This document shows, piece after piece, positions 22,486-31,549 of a stretch of 64,000 bases of DNA (position 1 is its first letter; every line of letters begins with the position of its first letter). Made by a program: the position numbers and the translations under genes. The DNA is from Trichaptum fuscoviolaceum. Its lineage: Eukaryota; Basidiomycota; Agaricomycetes; Hymenochaetales; Trichaptaceae. The stretch lies in the NCBI GenBank assembly GCA_910574455.1, contig CAJSYZ010000011.1, positions 372,001 to 436,000 on the forward strand, in the 5' to 3' direction. The notes under the pieces were generated by a model. The model was given only the letters and a program-made list of their open reading frames with translations, ran no database searches and was not told the DNA's origin.

Positions 22486-23629
22486 ATGTTAAACTCGAAC
22501 TTCGAACCCTCAGGCTCTCGCCACCGCTGTGACTGGCTCCTGACGACGCGATCCAGGAGCCTGAGTCCCACCTGCAGTTGTGGACATTGTGTCTGGCGCT
22601 GCGGCCTTACTACTAACAGTGTCACACCTGTATCGTCGTCTCTGGCAGCTGGCACTCAAGCACACCGGTATCAGGAGTTAGGTCAAGAACTTGAAGAACA
22701 ACAAGAAGTCTCGGACGACCCAGGTTGCTCGCACCAGTACCATACTACTCATACTACACTGGCACAGGACCGAGGTAGACCCACGCGGGTTGACTCCAGA
22801 CGTACTCGCAGCCCGAGACGTAGCCTGAGGTCTTCCGAGGTTCCAAACAACATCATGCAATTCCAGAAACAGCATGATGCCACGCATTGTACTCGCAGCA
22901 GTGGTATCTCAAAGTCGCTGAATCAGTGGGACCAATTGCATCGACACCAACCAACATCGCGGCGAACTTCTTATAGGAAGGACTTGACGCCATCCCACTC
23001 GGCTCCTCCAAGTCAACGATCTGACAGCGCCGGGGGAGGGCGAGCTCAGTCTATGAGTCTCTTAGACAGCCCGAGGGGTAAGGCGATGGAGGCACAAAAT
23101 GGTCCGGTGGAATATACTCTTGATAATGTGGAAGGCCCAAGAAAGGAACCTGTCTGGGGGGTCAAAGCTGAGATCAACGAGTCAAAGTCGGCTCCTTCAG
23201 GTATTAACTTATCTCAATTGATATCTATGGATAATTGCTTATTAGCGCAAATTATAAGCCTTTATCGCTATGGCAACTCTTAAACAAGATATAATTCGGC
23301 AAAAGGATATACACAGGTGTCTATCTTCCGGAACGAATGAACACGACGAGGCCATGCAAAATAGTTGTGATTTAAGTGTATTGGATCCTGCTAGGACGGG
23401 AGAGCAAGGAGGGCAAGAGACAGGACAGGATGCATCAGTCGTGCAGACGGAAGACGAGGATCTTCGTGCAGAGGTAGCCGCTCTGAGAAACGAGGTGACG
23501 GAAATGAAGAAGGCATACCATGCAAAGTTTCAAGAACTCACGAGACTTAGCGAATCCTTCAGTAAACAGGAGAAGCTCGTCGAAGAGGTTTTTGAAACTG
23601 TCGATCTATTATGTGAAAGTGTTGATGGG
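22486..23629 (+). CDS. Hypothetical protein, 5' part of a gene split by a retrotransposon
   Basis: The family is not recognised. An open stretch 22486-23199 is rich in Ser, Arg and Pro (disordered, with several RRSLRS-like segments). A second exon after about 23316 encodes an acidic stretch followed by a heptad-patterned segment (DEDLRAEVAALRNEVTEMKK), predicted as a coiled coil. The exon ends with the codons V-D-G at 23629, before a GTATGT donor at 23630. The chromovirus lies 33 bp into this intron. The reading resumes in phase at 30033 (N-Q-V-A-K-D-G), so both halves belong to one gene. The join near 23200-23316 is not clean by eye, and the true start could be either 22486 or an internal ATG. 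Confidence 0.5.
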
Positions 23630-23657
23630 GTATGTAATGGTCATACTTCTTAACATT

Positions 23658-23662
23658 GATTC
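23658..23662. repeat. Target site duplication GATTC (left)
   Basis: GATTC directly before the TGT of the 5' LTR. The same five bases follow the 3' LTR at 30003-30007. Confidence 0.9.
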
Positions 23663-24238
23663 TGTCAGGAATCCGCCTCAGGTTATTTTATTTCTTTTAT
23701 TTTTCCTTTATTTTCTTTTACGATCATACTTCGAGTCGGATCCCCGACATGTCCGGTCCGAAACCGGACTTTCTTTAACTCCGATTCTCTTCCTTTTTGC
23801 GTAGATTACTTGCCTGTATGTTTGCAGGCCGCTAGGACAAGCGCCCTGCAAGCAATTCTCTTTTCTTTCTTTCTTCCGCCACTCCGACTCGAACCTCCGC
23901 TCTACCGATGCGGGACCCCGACTAGAGCGGGACCCCGAACTCCGACTTACGTCAGCGGTATAGGTCGGACCTAGTCGGATCAGGGTCCAGTGGCTTGGTA
24001 CTGTATAGTTTTTACCCTTGTTCATCAAAACCGCGGATCCCCCTGCGAAGCACTCCACTTTTGGCCTCTTGTAAAGTGCTTCTCAGGTGATGTGTTTATC
24101 TTTAGCTCTGATGTTTAGAATAGCTTAATTGACTTGTAAAGTGCTTCTCAGAGTGAGAACCACCGCTCATTGCGTCCGATCGTCGTCTGTGTCCGATTCA
24201 GGGTCTCGAAAGCGAAGGAACCACTCTAGGTCGTAACA
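23663..24238 (+). repeat. 5' LTR
   Basis: 576 bp, TG...CA ends. It contains a TATA-like TGTATAG at about 24002-24008, about 50 bp upstream of the presumed transcript start near 24057. It also holds two copies of TTGTAAAGTGCTTCTCAG (about 24069 and 24134). Confidence 0.95.
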
Positions 24239-24240
24239 TT

Positions 24241-24251
24241 AGGCCAAAAGT
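24241..24251 (+). promoter_or_regulatory. Primer-binding site, self-priming type
   Basis: AGGCCAAAAGT, two bases after the LTR, is the exact reverse complement of ACTTTTGGCCT at 24057-24067 inside the LTR. Tf1 of fission yeast primes reverse transcription by pairing the first 11 bases of its own RNA with such a site. No tRNA 3'-end match is apparent. The transcript start at 24057 is inferred from this pairing. Confidence 0.65.
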
Positions 24252-24302
24252 TTGTTCTTTCGACGCCCTGCGATTGCACCGACCGATTTTTGATCCCTCT
24301 GA

Positions 24303-25583
24303 ATGGGAAGATTCGGACAAGAAGACTCCGACGAAGATATGACCGACCCGATCAACCCCGCGCAAGCAGCGCCCGCGCCAGGCGCTGCTCCGACTCCGAC
24401 TCCGGGTGCTGCTCCTGCCCAGACCGCACCACCGCCCCAGCAGGGCGGAGACCTCCCCCCAGACGTCCTCCAGGCTATCAATGATGCCACCCGACCTCTC
24501 CAGTCACACCTGCAGGAGGTGACCGCCGAAAACCAGCGCCTCCACGACTTCATGAACCTGTTTGTCCGAAATGCGCAGGAAGGCGCGACCCGCACTCCCA
24601 AGGGTCCGAAGGTCGGTGCCCCGCCCGCGTTCTATGGGCGTACTCCGAAAGATAAGGAGACGGAGAGTATCAGCTTTGAGGAGTGGTCGCAGAAGGTCCG
24701 ACTTTATGTCCGGATGCGCCCCCAGGAGTTTGTAGGCAGTCCGACAATGGCCTGTCTATGGGCTGCTTCGCTACTCCGCGGGCCCGCTGAACAATGGGCT
24801 CGTCCGCACACAACCGCCGCCCTCGAGGGCACCGAAGTCCCCGCTCTCATGACCGATTTGGAACTCTTCCTGGTGTCCCTCCAGTCCGCGTTCGGACGTC
24901 CGAACATCAAGCGCCACGCCGGACAGGAGCTTATGAAACTGCGCCAGGGCAAGGACACGGTGTCGGAGTATGCGGCGAAGTTTCGTGCGTTGCTGGTGGA
25001 GTCGGAGGTGGACTGGGGGATGGAAGGGAAGATGTTGGTGTTCGAGACCGGACTCAGCAGTCAGTTCCGCTACGATCTGGCGAGCAAGGAGATCCGGGAG
25101 ACCAAGAGCTTCGACCAGTGGGTCCGACTGCTTTGTGAATACGATGAGGACTTGCGTGCGCGTCGGACTGGCTTCAAGCAGAACAACTGGAGTCCGAACT
25201 GGGGCTCCCGCTCGCAGACACACCACTCCGCTTCGCGCGGACCGACTCGGGACCCCGACGCGATGGACATCGATCGCTTGAGCACTGAAGAGATGATGCG
25301 CCGCGGACTTTGCTTCCAGTGCGGTGAGCATGGACATCTGGCTCGAGACTGTCCGCAGCGGAGCAAGAGATCAAATGTCCGATCGAAGGTGGCTTCACAG
25401 ACCGCCGCCTCGTCATCCACCGCTCCGCCCGCCACCTCTGCGCCCGCCACCGCTCCCAAGACACCGACTGCGACCCTCGAGGAAGTCCGCGACGAGACTC
25501 CGACCGTGAACGCCGCTCGCACTCCGACCGTTGACGAAATCGCCAAAGCGGTAGCAGCTGCTCTCAAGAGTCAGGGTTTTTGA
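24303..25583 (+). CDS. Retrotransposon Gag with CCHC zinc knuckle
   Basis: 426 residues. The first 80 residues are acidic then Pro/Ala-rich and disordered. A capsid-like retrotransposon gag domain follows (about residues 100-290, including FEEWSQKVRLYV, LRGPAEQWA and LRQGKDTVSEYAAKFRALL). Near residue 340 stands one zinc knuckle, CFQCGEHGHLARDC (C-x2-C-x4-H-x4-C), which would bind RNA. The stop TGA at 25581-25583 follows directly on a slippery heptamer, so Gag ends here in most translations and Gag-Pol is made by -1 slippage. Confidence 0.93.
   Translation: MGRFGQEDSDEDMTDPINPAQAAPAPGAAPTPTPGAAPAQTAPPPQQGGDLPPDVLQAINDATRPLQSHLQEVTAENQRLHDFMNLFVRNAQEGATRTPKGPKVGAPPAFYGRTPKDKETESISFEEWSQKVRLYVRMRPQEFVGSPTMACLWAASLLRGPAEQWARPHTTAALEGTEVPALMTDLELFLVSLQSAFGRPNIKRHAGQELMKLRQGKDTVSEYAAKFRALLVESEVDWGMEGKMLVFETGLSSQFRYDLASKEIRETKSFDQWVRLLCEYDEDLRARRTGFKQNNWSPNWGSRSQTHHSASRGPTRDPDAMDIDRLSTEEMMRRGLCFQCGEHGHLARDCPQRSKRSNVRSKVASQTAASSSTAPPATSAPATAPKTPTATLEEVRDETPTVNAARTPTVDEIAKAVAAALKSQGF
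25574..25580 (+). promoter_or_regulatory. -1 ribosomal frameshift heptamer GGGTTTT
   Basis: In the gag frame the bases read G GGT TTT TGA, which fits the X XXY YYZ slippery pattern. After a -1 slip the next codon is TTG at 25580, exactly the first codon of the protease frame. The site sits at the last sense codons of gag. A downstream stimulatory structure was not worked out. Confidence 0.65.
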
Positions 25584-26317
25584 GTGGGTCTAGGCGCGCG
25601 GTCGTTCCGCCAAAGACCCCGAACCGATTTTCGCTGTTAGATGATGATGTATCCGATCCCTCTGTGTACAATCGTACTTCGCTAATACACAAGAGTTTGC
25701 GTCGATTCATCCATGTCCCAGTGAGAATAAGTGACGGCCGAAAGATTTTGAGCATGAGAGCGCTGCTAGACTGCGGTGCATTTTCGGTGATTATCAACCA
25801 GAAGCTGGTGCGGAAGTTCGGACTACGTACTCGTCCTCTCGACCGACCAATCAAGGTGTACAACGCCGACGATTCGCTGAACCAGAGTGGTCCGATTACA
25901 GACCAAGTCCGACTTACTCTGGAGATCGGTGGACACAAAGAAGAAGTCGATGCCACAGTGGCAAACATTGGAGACTATCCGTTGATCATTGGGATAGATT
26001 GGCTACACCACCATAACCCGGAGATTGATTGGAACGACGAGACCATCAGCTTTACGCGATGTCCGAACGAATGCCGCCCCGTCGAAGCGGCAAGAGTCGT
26101 AGAAGCCGGACAACCGCTACCCCGCGCCGTTCGCAAGTTGCGGGCCGCGCGATGCAAGAACAGTCGACAGATGCGACCGCGACCGCAGCCCCATGCGAGA
26201 GTCTGCGTTGCGGAAGTCGGTGATGATTCAGACGAGTCGGACAGTGAGTCTGACGACCTTGCGAAGATTCCCCCCCGGATTTCGGTACTCCGAAAAGTAC
26301 ATGGACATCTACCATGA
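25580..26317 (+). CDS. Retrotransposon aspartic protease (start of pol)
   Basis: The reading frame opens with TTG at the frameshift site, so it has no start of its own. The retropepsin block is MRALLDCGAFSVIINQ at about residue 61, with the Asp at 25769-25771. The family usually has D-S/T-G; here it is D-C-G, a variant that should be checked. The second conserved block is YPLIIGIDWLHHHNPEIDW (about residue 134), typical of the LGxxWL region in chromoviruses. The frame runs on through an acidic linker and ends at 26317 because of the C7 run at 26270-26276. With C6 it would read straight into the reverse transcriptase. Confidence 0.88.
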   Translation: MSGSRRAVVPPKTPNRFSLLDDDVSDPSVYNRTSLIHKSLRRFIHVPVRISDGRKILSMRALLDCGAFSVIINQKLVRKFGLRTRPLDRPIKVYNADDSLNQSGPITDQVRLTLEIGGHKEEVDATVANIGDYPLIIGIDWLHHHNPEIDWNDETISFTRCPNECRPVEAARVVEAGQPLPRAVRKLRAARCKNSRQMRPRPQPHARVCVAEVGDDSDESDSESDDLAKIPPRISVLRKVHGHLP

Positions 26318-29300
26318 CGCGGAGCAGTTCTATGTGGCGGACGATCCGGACTTTGTGCATAAAGTTGCGGCCTCGTATACCTGGTCGCAGGCGATTGCGG
26401 AGAAGTCGGCAGTGAAGGAGGGTGACAAGTCCTTCGAGGAGATGGTCCCCCCGCAGTACCGCGAGTTTGCGAAGGTGTTTTCTAAGTCAGAGGCCGAACG
26501 GTTGCCCGAGAGGAAGCCGTTTGACCATGCAATCGACCTGGAGCCCGGAAAGACCCCTTCGTACAGCAAGATCTATCCTATGGCACCGGCGGAGCGGGCA
26601 GCCTTGAAGGAGTTCATTGAGGAGAACCTTCGAAAGGGTTACATCCGACCGTCGAAGTCCCCCGCCGCTGCTCCGGTCTTCTTCATCAAAAAGAAGGACG
26701 GATCGCTTCGGATGGTCGTCGACTACCGAAAACTCAATGAGATCACCGTCAAAAATCGGTACCCGCTTCCCCTGACCACCGAACTCATCGATTCCTTGAA
26801 GAAGGCCCGCGTCTTCACGAAGCTCGACTTGCGGGCCGGATACAACAATATCCGCATCAAGGAAGGCGACGAGTGGAAGGCCGCTTTTCGGACTCAGGAA
26901 GGACACTTCGAACCGACCGTTATGACTTTCGGACTTACGAACGCACCTGCTACGTTTCAGCGGATGATGAACGAGCTCTTCAAGGACATGCTGGATGTTA
27001 TTGTCATTATCTACCTCGATGACATCTGCATATTTTCGGAGAACGAGTCGGAGCACGAGGAACACGTTAAGGAGGTACTCCGACGTTTGGAAAAGTATGA
27101 CCTGTTCTGTAAGCCCGAAAAGTGCGAGTTCCACAAGGACTCCATCGAGTACTTGGGCATGATCATTGGCTCTGGAATTATCTCGATGGATCCGAAGAAG
27201 GTCGAAGCGGTGGCCGACTGGCCGACTCCGGCGAAGGTGAAGGACATTCAGGCTTTCTTGGGGTTCGCAAACTTCTACCGACGTTTTATCAAGGACTTCT
27301 CGAAGCTGGCGGTTCCCATGACCGAATTGTTGCGGAAGGATGTCCAGTGGCGCTGGACTACCCGCCAGCAAGAGTCCTTCGATGGTCTGAAGAAGAAGTT
27401 TGCGGAGGCACCGGTCCTCGCGATGCCCGACCTCGAGAAACCCTTCATCCTCGAATGCGATGCTTCGGACTTCGCGACCGGAGCGGTACTTTCGCAGATC
27501 GGACCAGACGGTGACATTCACCCAGTGGCCTACTATTCGAAGTCCCTGGGCGATGCGGAGAGGAACTATGAGATCCATGACAAGGAACTTCTAGCCATCG
27601 TCCGAGCCTTGGACGAGTGGCGGCACTATCTCGAAGGAAGTCCGCACAAAATTGATATTGTGTCGGACCACCGAAATCTGCTCTTCTTTGCGGAAGCCCG
27701 AAACCTTACGAGACGTCAGGCCCGCTGGAGCTTGTTCCTTAGCCGTTTTGACTTTCTGATCTGTCACCGTCCCGGACGACTCGGTGGAAAGCCGGATGCT
27801 TTGTCCAGGCGCGAAGATCTTCGTCCTGACGGACCGGACAATACGAACAAGGTCCTGCTGGACACGAACCGCTTCTATACGTTGGCGATGCGACGAGGGA
27901 TGGTCCGGGCAGAGGGGGATACGGAGTTGTTGCGGAGGATTCGGGAGTCTGAGAGGTTTGACGAGGAATTGGTCGAGGCGATTGAGAAAGTGAAGGAAGG
28001 GGCTCCGCGCGCGCTGGCGAACGATCTGGAGGAGTGGAACACGGAGGATGGGCTGCTGCTGTACCGGGGTAAGGTCTATGTGCCGAAGGACGAGGAGATC
28101 CGCCGCGATATCGTCAAGTTACACCACGATTCGCTTCCGGTCGGACATCCGGGTCGTTGGAAGACCTACGAGCTGGTGAGTCGGAACTACTGGTGGCCTG
28201 GTATGTCTACCTTCGTCGAGCGGTACATGTCGGGCTGTGACACTTGTATGCGGACGAAGAATATCCCGCAACGTCCGGTTGGTCCGCTTCAGCCCAACGA
28301 AGTACCAGACGGACCGTGGCAGGTCATTTCGTGCGACTTCATTACACAGCTGCCACAGTCCGGTGAATACGACGCCATCTTTGTGGTTGTAGACCGACTC
28401 ACCAAGCAGGCCCATTTCATACCAACGACCTCGGATATTGACTCTGCGCGGACGGCCGACTTGTTTGTGTCCGAAGTCTGGAAACACCATGGCACACCGC
28501 GCAAAGTCATTTCGGACCGGGGTACACAGTTTGTCTCCCGGTTTATGAAAGCGGTACTCCATCGACTCGGGATCGAGGGCGCGACATCGACATCCTTCCA
28601 CCCGCAAACGGACGGTCAGACCGAGCGGGTGAACCAGGAGTTGGAACAGTATCTCCGCGCGTTCACCGACGTCCGACAGGAAAATTGGTCGGAGTTACTG
28701 CCCATGGCGGAGTTTGCGCACAACACGCGAGCGCACTCCGCTACCAAGGTGTCTCCCTTCGCACTGCTGTATGGATACGACCCCGAGTTCACCATTGTAC
28801 CGAGTGCCGGACTTTCGACGGTACCTGCAGCGGACGACCGACTCGACCTGCTTCAGAAGGCTCAGGAGGACGCTCGCGCGGCTCTCGAAGTCGCAGCGGA
28901 GCGGATGAAGCGGTACTACGACCAGGGACATGCAGACACGCCGGACATTCGACCAGGAGACAAGGTATGGCTCGACGCACGGAATATCGCAATACCGGGC
29001 ACGCGCAAGCTGAATCCGCGGAGACTCGGACCCTACACGGTTTTGCGGAAGATCGGACTCTTGAATTACGAGCTTCAGCTGCCTGCGACTATGCGGATTC
29101 ACCCAGTGTTCCATGTGTCGCTTCTCACGAAGTATACACCGGACACTATTCCTGGTCGCGTCCAGACACCGCCAGAGCCCGTAAACGTCGACGGCGACAT
29201 CGAATATGAAGTATCCGAAGTCCTTAATTCGCGCCGAAGCGGTCGAGGTCGGACTCTGCAGTATTTGGTTCGCTGGAAAGGCTATGGACCCGAGGAAGAC

Positions 29301-29384
29301 CAATGGATCGATGCCGCGAACATGGAGCATGCCCCCGCCGTTATCCGAAAGTTCTATCGTCGGTACCCCGACGCCATTCGCTAA
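26193..29384 (+). CDS. Retrotransposon reverse transcriptase, RNase H, integrase and chromodomain
   Basis: The frame is open over 1063 codons, but true coding starts after the C7 run (about 26276). Reverse transcriptase: VVDYRKLNEITVKNRYPLP, FTKLDLRAGYNNI, FGLTNAPATFQ, and catalytic YLDD with Y at codon 274 (27012). RNase H: LECDASDFATGAVLSQ, YEIHDKELLAIV, VSDHRNL. Integrase: a zinc-binding HHCC region (VGHPGRW to CDTCMRTK, about 28138-28260), then the DDE core with Asp in SCDFITQLP, Asp in ISDRGTQFVS and Glu in TERVNQELEQ. A GPYTVLRKIG-type C-terminal domain follows. A chromodomain (YEVSEVLNSRR to LVRWKGYGPEEDQW) covers about 29195-29370. All catalytic residues are present, so only the homopolymer shift speaks against activity. 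Confidence 0.95.
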   Translation: MRESALRKSVMIQTSRTVSLTTLRRFPPGFRYSEKYMDIYHDAEQFYVADDPDFVHKVAASYTWSQAIAEKSAVKEGDKSFEEMVPPQYREFAKVFSKSEAERLPERKPFDHAIDLEPGKTPSYSKIYPMAPAERAALKEFIEENLRKGYIRPSKSPAAAPVFFIKKKDGSLRMVVDYRKLNEITVKNRYPLPLTTELIDSLKKARVFTKLDLRAGYNNIRIKEGDEWKAAFRTQEGHFEPTVMTFGLTNAPATFQRMMNELFKDMLDVIVIIYLDDICIFSENESEHEEHVKEVLRRLEKYDLFCKPEKCEFHKDSIEYLGMIIGSGIISMDPKKVEAVADWPTPAKVKDIQAFLGFANFYRRFIKDFSKLAVPMTELLRKDVQWRWTTRQQESFDGLKKKFAEAPVLAMPDLEKPFILECDASDFATGAVLSQIGPDGDIHPVAYYSKSLGDAERNYEIHDKELLAIVRALDEWRHYLEGSPHKIDIVSDHRNLLFFAEARNLTRRQARWSLFLSRFDFLICHRPGRLGGKPDALSRREDLRPDGPDNTNKVLLDTNRFYTLAMRRGMVRAEGDTELLRRIRESERFDEELVEAIEKVKEGAPRALANDLEEWNTEDGLLLYRGKVYVPKDEEIRRDIVKLHHDSLPVGHPGRWKTYELVSRNYWWPGMSTFVERYMSGCDTCMRTKNIPQRPVGPLQPNEVPDGPWQVISCDFITQLPQSGEYDAIFVVVDRLTKQAHFIPTTSDIDSARTADLFVSEVWKHHGTPRKVISDRGTQFVSRFMKAVLHRLGIEGATSTSFHPQTDGQTERVNQELEQYLRAFTDVRQENWSELLPMAEFAHNTRAHSATKVSPFALLYGYDPEFTIVPSAGLSTVPAADDRLDLLQKAQEDARAALEVAAERMKRYYDQGHADTPDIRPGDKVWLDARNIAIPGTRKLNPRRLGPYTVLRKIGLLNYELQLPATMRIHPVFHVSLLTKYTPDTIPGRVQTPPEPVNVDGDIEYEVSEVLNSRRSGRGRTLQYLVRWKGYGPEEDQWIDAANMEHAPAVIRKFYRRYPDAIR

Positions 29385-29414
29385 CGAACGCGCGCGCTCT
29401 TTAGGAGCGCCCTT

Positions 29415-29423
29415 GGAGGGGGA
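29415..29423 (+). promoter_or_regulatory. Polypurine tract
   Basis: GGAGGGGGA just before the 3' LTR, the usual primer site for plus-strand DNA of an LTR element. Confidence 0.7.
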
Positions 29424-29426
29424 TAA

Positions 29427-30002
29427 TGTCAGGAATCCGCCTCAGGTTATTTTATTTCTTTTATTTTTCCTTTATTTTCTTTTACGATCATACTTCGAGT
29501 CGGATCCCCGACATGTCCGGTCCGAAACCGGACTTTCTTTAACTCCGATTCTCTTCCTTTTTGCGTAGATTACTTGCCTGTATGTTTGCAGGCCGCTAGG
29601 ACAAGCGCCCTGCAAGCAATTCTCTTTTCTTTCTTTCTTCCGCCACTCCGACTCGAACCTCCGCTCTACCGATGCGGGACCCCGACTAGAGCGGGACCCC
29701 GAACTCCGACTTACGTCAGCGGTATAGGTCGGACCTAGTCGGATCAGGGTCCAGTGGCTTGGTACTGTATAGTTTTTACCCTTGTTCATCAAAACCGCGG
29801 ATCCCCCTGCGAAGCACTCCACTTTTGGCCTCTTGTAAAGTGCTTCTCAGGTGATGTGTTTATCTTTAGCTCTGATGTTTAGAATAGCTTAATTGACTTG
29901 TAAAGTGCTTCTCAGAGTGAGAACCACCGCTCATTGCGTCCGATCGTCGTCTGTGTCCGATTCAGGGTCTCGAAAGCGAAGGAACCACTCTAGGTCGTAA
30001 CA
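29427..30002 (+). repeat. 3' LTR
   Basis: 576 bp, same length as the 5' LTR and with no difference found by eye. It is followed by the GATTC target duplication at 30003-30007. Confidence 0.95.
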
Positions 30003-30032
30003 GATTCTAAACGTCTGACAGTCTTCATCTAG

Positions 30033-31549
30033 AATCAAGTGGCGAAGGATGGGGTGACCTTGAGGTCTTTCCTGGAGGACCTTCAACGCTATGTTGTTCA
30101 CGGCTCGTTTTTCCTCCTTCCCTTTGAGAAGTCTGAGAGGGAAGCTTGCCTTCAGTTCCGAGGCCAGCGAAAGATAGAATGGATGAGCTTCAACCTTCAG
30201 ATGAAACATATTTTTGTGAACTATCATAAAACTCTTCATGGCGAAGGAAATTCTCTCCGTCTGATTCAATCGAGGTCCCCATTGGGAGAAAGTCTATATC
30301 CGATGGACGAAAGAACGCGCTTTCGAGAAAGAGGACCTCTGCCCAGTCTGCGAGAGCAGAAGTACTGTCTGAATTACACTGACAACAAACTCGAGCTTTC
30401 CCATATTTAAGTCTGGGATATTCTATTTCTTCATCCCCTTGTTCCTAGCCCATTACGTTGCGTATAGGAACCACATCGAACTTCTGGACGAGATGATTCA
30501 CGTGTTCCGCAACCGCATTGAACTGCACGAGAGGGAAGGAGGACGGGCAGGAGGATCACACGATTACCAGACGCCGGCGCAAAAAGCGTGTATTATTTTT
30601 ACCAGCAACGAGGATATCTATCCGGATGGGTATGATCGATGGCCATCTGTGGGGGCGATTGATTTGAACCGTTTACTGATATTGGTGAAACGCGACCTAT
30701 CGGCACGGGAGGTGAACAGCAAAAATATCGATGTCAAACTTCAAGAGGCAATTGCTGTTTTCCAAGGCAGCGATATGCTTGCGTCCAAGGACTTACAGAA
30801 GGAATTGGAACCAACTGTAGCGCCCTTTCGCCAGCAACGTATGGCTGCATTCGAGGGGCACCGTAAACGATTGGATCGAAGTATGGATTCGACAAATCTA
30901 CGAAAGCAAGGACCTGAAGTTCATTCATCTGGCTACATACGTGACCATCGCAAGCGTGCCCTTCCGGATCACACAGATGTTATGGATGATCCTCAGAGGA
31001 AACGTCCCCGCAACTCTGACAATGAAGTGGTCCCTCCCGAACCCCAGACATTGAACTTCTATTCTTCGGCTTTGAATAAGGCGGAAAATACCCAGAGAGC
31101 TCTAATTCATGGATATACGACAGTGAAAAGATGGCTCGCGATAGTTACCAATGATGAAATCTTCAAGCACGTCGTGAACAAGAAATCTGTTATGGGCAAA
31201 GCACTGAATGCGATCGCACATGAGCGAGAGTGGAGTGTCGAGAAGATTTATGAATCCGCTACAAGGCTGTCAAGTCTGTTCGCTTCAGATGCCGAGGAAT
31301 CCGACGGGGACGCCCCTCTCAGAAACCGAGAAAGCAAAGTTCACAGACGCGTTTCGGGAGGTGGTCGCAGGTGTTTATGAGGTCAGCGGTGATCTTTTGG
31401 GTCCTGACTTACCACCTCCACCAAATAATAATGGGCAGTTGAGAATTGCGGCTTTCATCTCACGCGCGAGGGCTTGGACAGAGCCCGAAGAAAAACAGTT
31501 GAAATCGATAGTGGGATGTGCTGAATTTGATCATTTGAACATGGCGTAG
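30033..31549 (+). CDS. Hypothetical protein, 3' part of the interrupted gene
   Basis: This continues the gene whose 5' part ends at 23629. The acceptor CATCTAG at 30032 restores the frame (NQVAKDGVTLRSFLEDLQRYVVHGS). A further exon from about 30460 encodes mostly helical, charged sequence with no family I know (YVAYRNHIELLDEM, TSNEDIYPDGYDRWPSVGAIDLNRLL), followed by a basic RKRALPDH region and PQRKRPRNS, a possible nuclear signal. Near 31290-31340 the frame changes by one base with no intron visible (at the G4/C4 runs GACGGGGACGCCCC). The last part (SETEKAKFTDAFREVV to 31549) reads in the other frame. Either the model is wrong there or the gene is broken. Confidence 0.5.

Larger units (their letters stand above)
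23663..30002 (+). mobile_element. Full-length Ty3/Gypsy chromodomain retrotransposon (chromovirus)
   Basis: The element is 6340 bp, bounded by two 576-bp LTRs that start TGTCAGG and end GTAACA, with a 5-bp GATTC target duplication. The internal order is primer-binding site, gag with zinc knuckle, -1 frameshift site, protease, reverse transcriptase, RNase H, integrase, chromodomain and polypurine tract. The LTRs look identical on inspection, so the insertion is young. It sits in an intron of a host gene in the same orientation, and a chromodomain at the integrase end would be expected to guide insertion to marked chromatin. One homopolymer frameshift lies between protease and reverse transcriptase. 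Confidence 0.95.

Noticed and set aside
24741..29330. Several long antisense open stretches across gag and pol
   Set aside because: They are shadows of the GC-rich retrotransposon frames and show no domain of their own.
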